From NCBI GenBank assembly GCA_938036835.1, contig CALHWB010000057.1, positions 1 through 23,709 on the forward strand: a DNA stretch of 23,709 nucleotides, read 5' to 3'. The translations under genes and the position numbers were made by a program. Shown piece after piece: positions 22,759 through 23,709 of the stretch (its first letter is position 1; the number at the start of each line of letters is the position of its first letter). The stretch comes from an uncultured Propionibacterium sp. (GTDB lineage: Bacteria; Actinomycetota; Actinomycetes; Propionibacteriales; Propionibacteriaceae). Under the pieces are notes generated by a model. That model was given only the letters and a program-made list of their open reading frames with translations. It did not search any database and was not told where the DNA came from.

Positions 22759-23252
22759 GCCCTTTGCAGCCTTCCCCACATATACGGTTGCATGGCCACC
22801 TCGGTGGATGCCCGGTCGAAGGCCCACATCAGATCGCCTTCGACGTTGCCGTACAGCCGGCTGCCACCGGTATAGGGCAGTTCGGCGGTCACGGTGCGGG
22901 CCACGACATCGGTGGTCAGGTCGATGCGCCCCTCGGCCAGTTTGCCGGTCCACACCTCCGCCCAGCCCTGCGGGTTGCTCAACACGACCTCCAGGGAGCC
23001 ATCGGCTGCCGGCCGCCAGAAACCGGTTTCCATGCCCAGGGGCCGGTCGGGCTGGCCGTCGGCGTCCAATGTGTAGAACTGCGCCAGATAGTGCAGATAG
23101 GGCTCGCCGTTGGCGGCGAAGTCGATCTGCTGACCGAACTCGAATTCACCGGTGCCAGGCCAGCTGCCCCGGCCATTGCCCCGCCAGCGCCCGATCAACC
23201 AGGCCAGACCCAGCAGGGTGGGATTCAAATCGGCGGGTATTTCGAAGACCAC
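22755..23252 (-). CDS. FABP-family / nitrobindin-like beta-barrel protein without the haem His
   Basis: 165 aa, GTG 23252 with GAGGAG 5 nt ahead. The N-terminal signature G-x-W-x-G-x-G-x-G (21-29, GRWRGNGRG) and the WPG that follows mark the ten-stranded nitrobindin/THAP4-like barrel. In haem-binding members a His near the C-terminus (…QPHL…) is the axial ligand; here the aligned position is Tyr157 in QPYMWGRLQR. It is therefore better called ferric-nitrobindin-like, or an FABP-family protein that may not bind haem. It is coupled to ygfZ by ATGA and sits 9 nt behind the 39-aa membrane protein. The ligand is unknown. Confidence 0.88.
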   Translation of the reverse strand: MVFEIPADLNPTLLGLAWLIGRWRGNGRGSWPGTGEFEFGQQIDFAANGEPYLHYLAQFYTLDADGQPDRPLGMETGFWRPAADGSLEVVLSNPQGWAEVWTGKLAEGRIDLTTDVVARTVTAELPYTGGSRLYGNVEGDLMWAFDRASTEVAMQPYMWGRLQRA

Positions 23253-23261
23253 CGGGGCTCC

Positions 23262-23381
23262 TCAACCGGCTCGGCCGGGGTCGGGAGTCAGCGGCCGCAG
23301 ACACCACCGCAGCACCGCCAGCCCGCCGGCCACCAGCGCACCGGTAGCGATCAGCAGAACGATCCAGTTGAATTGGGCCAC
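23262..23381 (-). CDS. 39-aa single-TM small protein
   Basis: 39 aa from GTG 23381 to TGA 23264-23262. The sequence begins VAQFNWIVLLIATGALVAG: one membrane segment (about residues 5-24), followed by a basic, Pro-rich tail. TAGAAT lies exactly 7 nt before the GTG, implying a leaderless start, and the stop is 9 nt before the FABP-like GTG, so it would be the first gene of that operon. Small size makes chance a concern; the promoter spacing, hydrophobic core and position argue for a real gene. Function unknown. Confidence 0.55.
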   Translation of the reverse strand: MAQFNWIVLLIATGALVAGGLAVLRWCLRPLTPDPGRAG

Positions 23382-23388
23382 CCCCGTG

Positions 23389-23394
23389 ATTCTA
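23389..23394 (-). promoter_or_regulatory. -10 element of the 39-aa/FABP/ygfZ operon
   Basis: TAGAAT on the minus strand, with 7 nt to GTG 23381. The -35 region is not recognisable. Confidence 0.5.
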
Positions 23395-23453
23395 GCTGGC
23401 CGAACCCCGGCCGCCGGGGAGATCGAGCCCGCGCCGGTGGGCCACGGCTTTCA

Positions 23454-23470
23454 AAACCAGCAACTGGTTT
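23454..23470. promoter_or_regulatory. Inverted repeat in the promoter of the secreted-protein gene
   Basis: AAACCAG-CAA-CTGGTTT is a perfect 7-bp inverted repeat with a 3-bp centre, 61 nt ahead of the ATG at 23532. It falls between a possible -35 (TTTCAA, 23449-23454) and a weak -10 (TAAGCT, 23473-23478), a good place for a repressor. The regulator is unknown. Confidence 0.45.
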
Positions 23471-23531
23471 CGTAAGCTGACCCCGTTGGTCGGCCCGGCG
23501 TCGTGGGCTGGCTTAAGGCAAGGAGTACCAC

Positions 23532-23709
23532 ATGACGCGCTCGACTCTGGCCGCAGCGCTTGCGGCCGCCGCAGCTTTGACGATATTCGGTCCGCAAGCG
23601 CCCGCCCAGGCCGACCCCACCACGACGCCCGGCGAGACCGGCCGGCCGGCAGGCACGGCTACCCCAACCGACGACTCCACCGGCCCGGGCGCCGCCTCGG
23701 CCGGCCGGG
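23532..23709 (+). CDS. Secreted Thr/Pro-rich protein, N-terminal part only
   Basis: 59 codons are visible before the window ends. ATG 23532 has AAGGAG 7 nt ahead. A clear Sec signal peptide (MTRSTLAAALAAAAALTIFG, cleavage likely after AQA near residue 27) is followed by a Thr/Pro/Gly/Ala-rich stretch typical of wall-spanning linkers. What the mature protein does cannot be told from this part. The partial frame continues past 23709. Confidence 0.75.
   Translation, partial: MTRSTLAAALAAAAALTIFGPQAPAQADPTTTPGETGRPAGTATPTDDSTGPGAASAGR

Noticed and set aside
1..23709. Frequent GGCCGG/CCGGCC palindromes as possible repeats or mobile-element ends
   Set aside because: They are scattered through coding sequence as Ala/Gly/Arg/Pro codons and show no periodic spacing. 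I saw no CRISPR array, transposase, integrase or tRNA gene in the window.

Overview
High-GC actinobacterial DNA, except for about 50 AT-rich bases at the extreme left end. The actinobacterial assignment rests on strong GC bias in third codon positions, PknG-type kinase architecture, GTG starts, ATGA/GTGA gene overlaps and probable leaderless genes. Several gene families (PknG/GlnX pair, actinobacterial FABP/nitrobindin-like protein, CstR-like repressor) fit the same phylum. I cannot name a genus from sequence alone.

Left two thirds (39-16670): twelve genes, all on the minus strand. Read in transcription order they are: a TelA-family protein and a small helical partner (16670-14873); a MacB-type ABC exporter with a signal-peptide-bearing CARDB-like membrane-anchored third component (14641-10749); then a seven-gene signalling module (10525-39). 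The module encodes a CbxX/CbbX-type AAA+ ATPase, a four-TM GlnX-like membrane sensor, a coiled-coil protein, a PknG-type Ser/Thr kinase, a PP2C phosphatase, a von Willebrand A (MIDAS) protein and a zinc-ribbon protein whose C-terminus is cut by the AT-rich end. Four of its six junctions are closed by 4-nt ATGA/GTGA overlaps or a gap of 3 nt or less. Kinase, phosphatase and terminal protein carry similar CxxCG-type zinc ribbons. Kinase + PP2C + VWA recalls the 'TerY-P' phosphorylation triad described from comparative genomics of tellurite-resistance-type systems, and TelA nearby fits that theme. The PknG-GlnX pair instead recalls the mycobacterial/corynebacterial GlnH-GlnX-PknG amino-acid-sensing pathway, but no GlnH is present. 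This locus is the best candidate for an under-described envelope-sensing and phosphorylation system.

Middle (16898-19171): a persulfide-response unit. A CstR-like repressor (Cys35/Cys64, no metal-binding His), a CoA-disulfide-reductase-type flavoprotein fused to a rhodanese, and a 57-aa Cys/His-rich protein divergent from it. A near-perfect palindrome (TTATACCCC-TG-GGGGTATAA) lies over both divergent -10 elements, and a related site lies in front of the repressor gene.

Right (19172-23709): typA/bipA GTPase with a hairpin leader; a 71-aa Cys-rich protein; ygfZ-type folate-binding Fe-S protein coupled to an FABP/nitrobindin-like protein and a 39-aa one-TM protein; and on the plus strand the start of a secreted Thr/Pro-rich protein that runs off the window.
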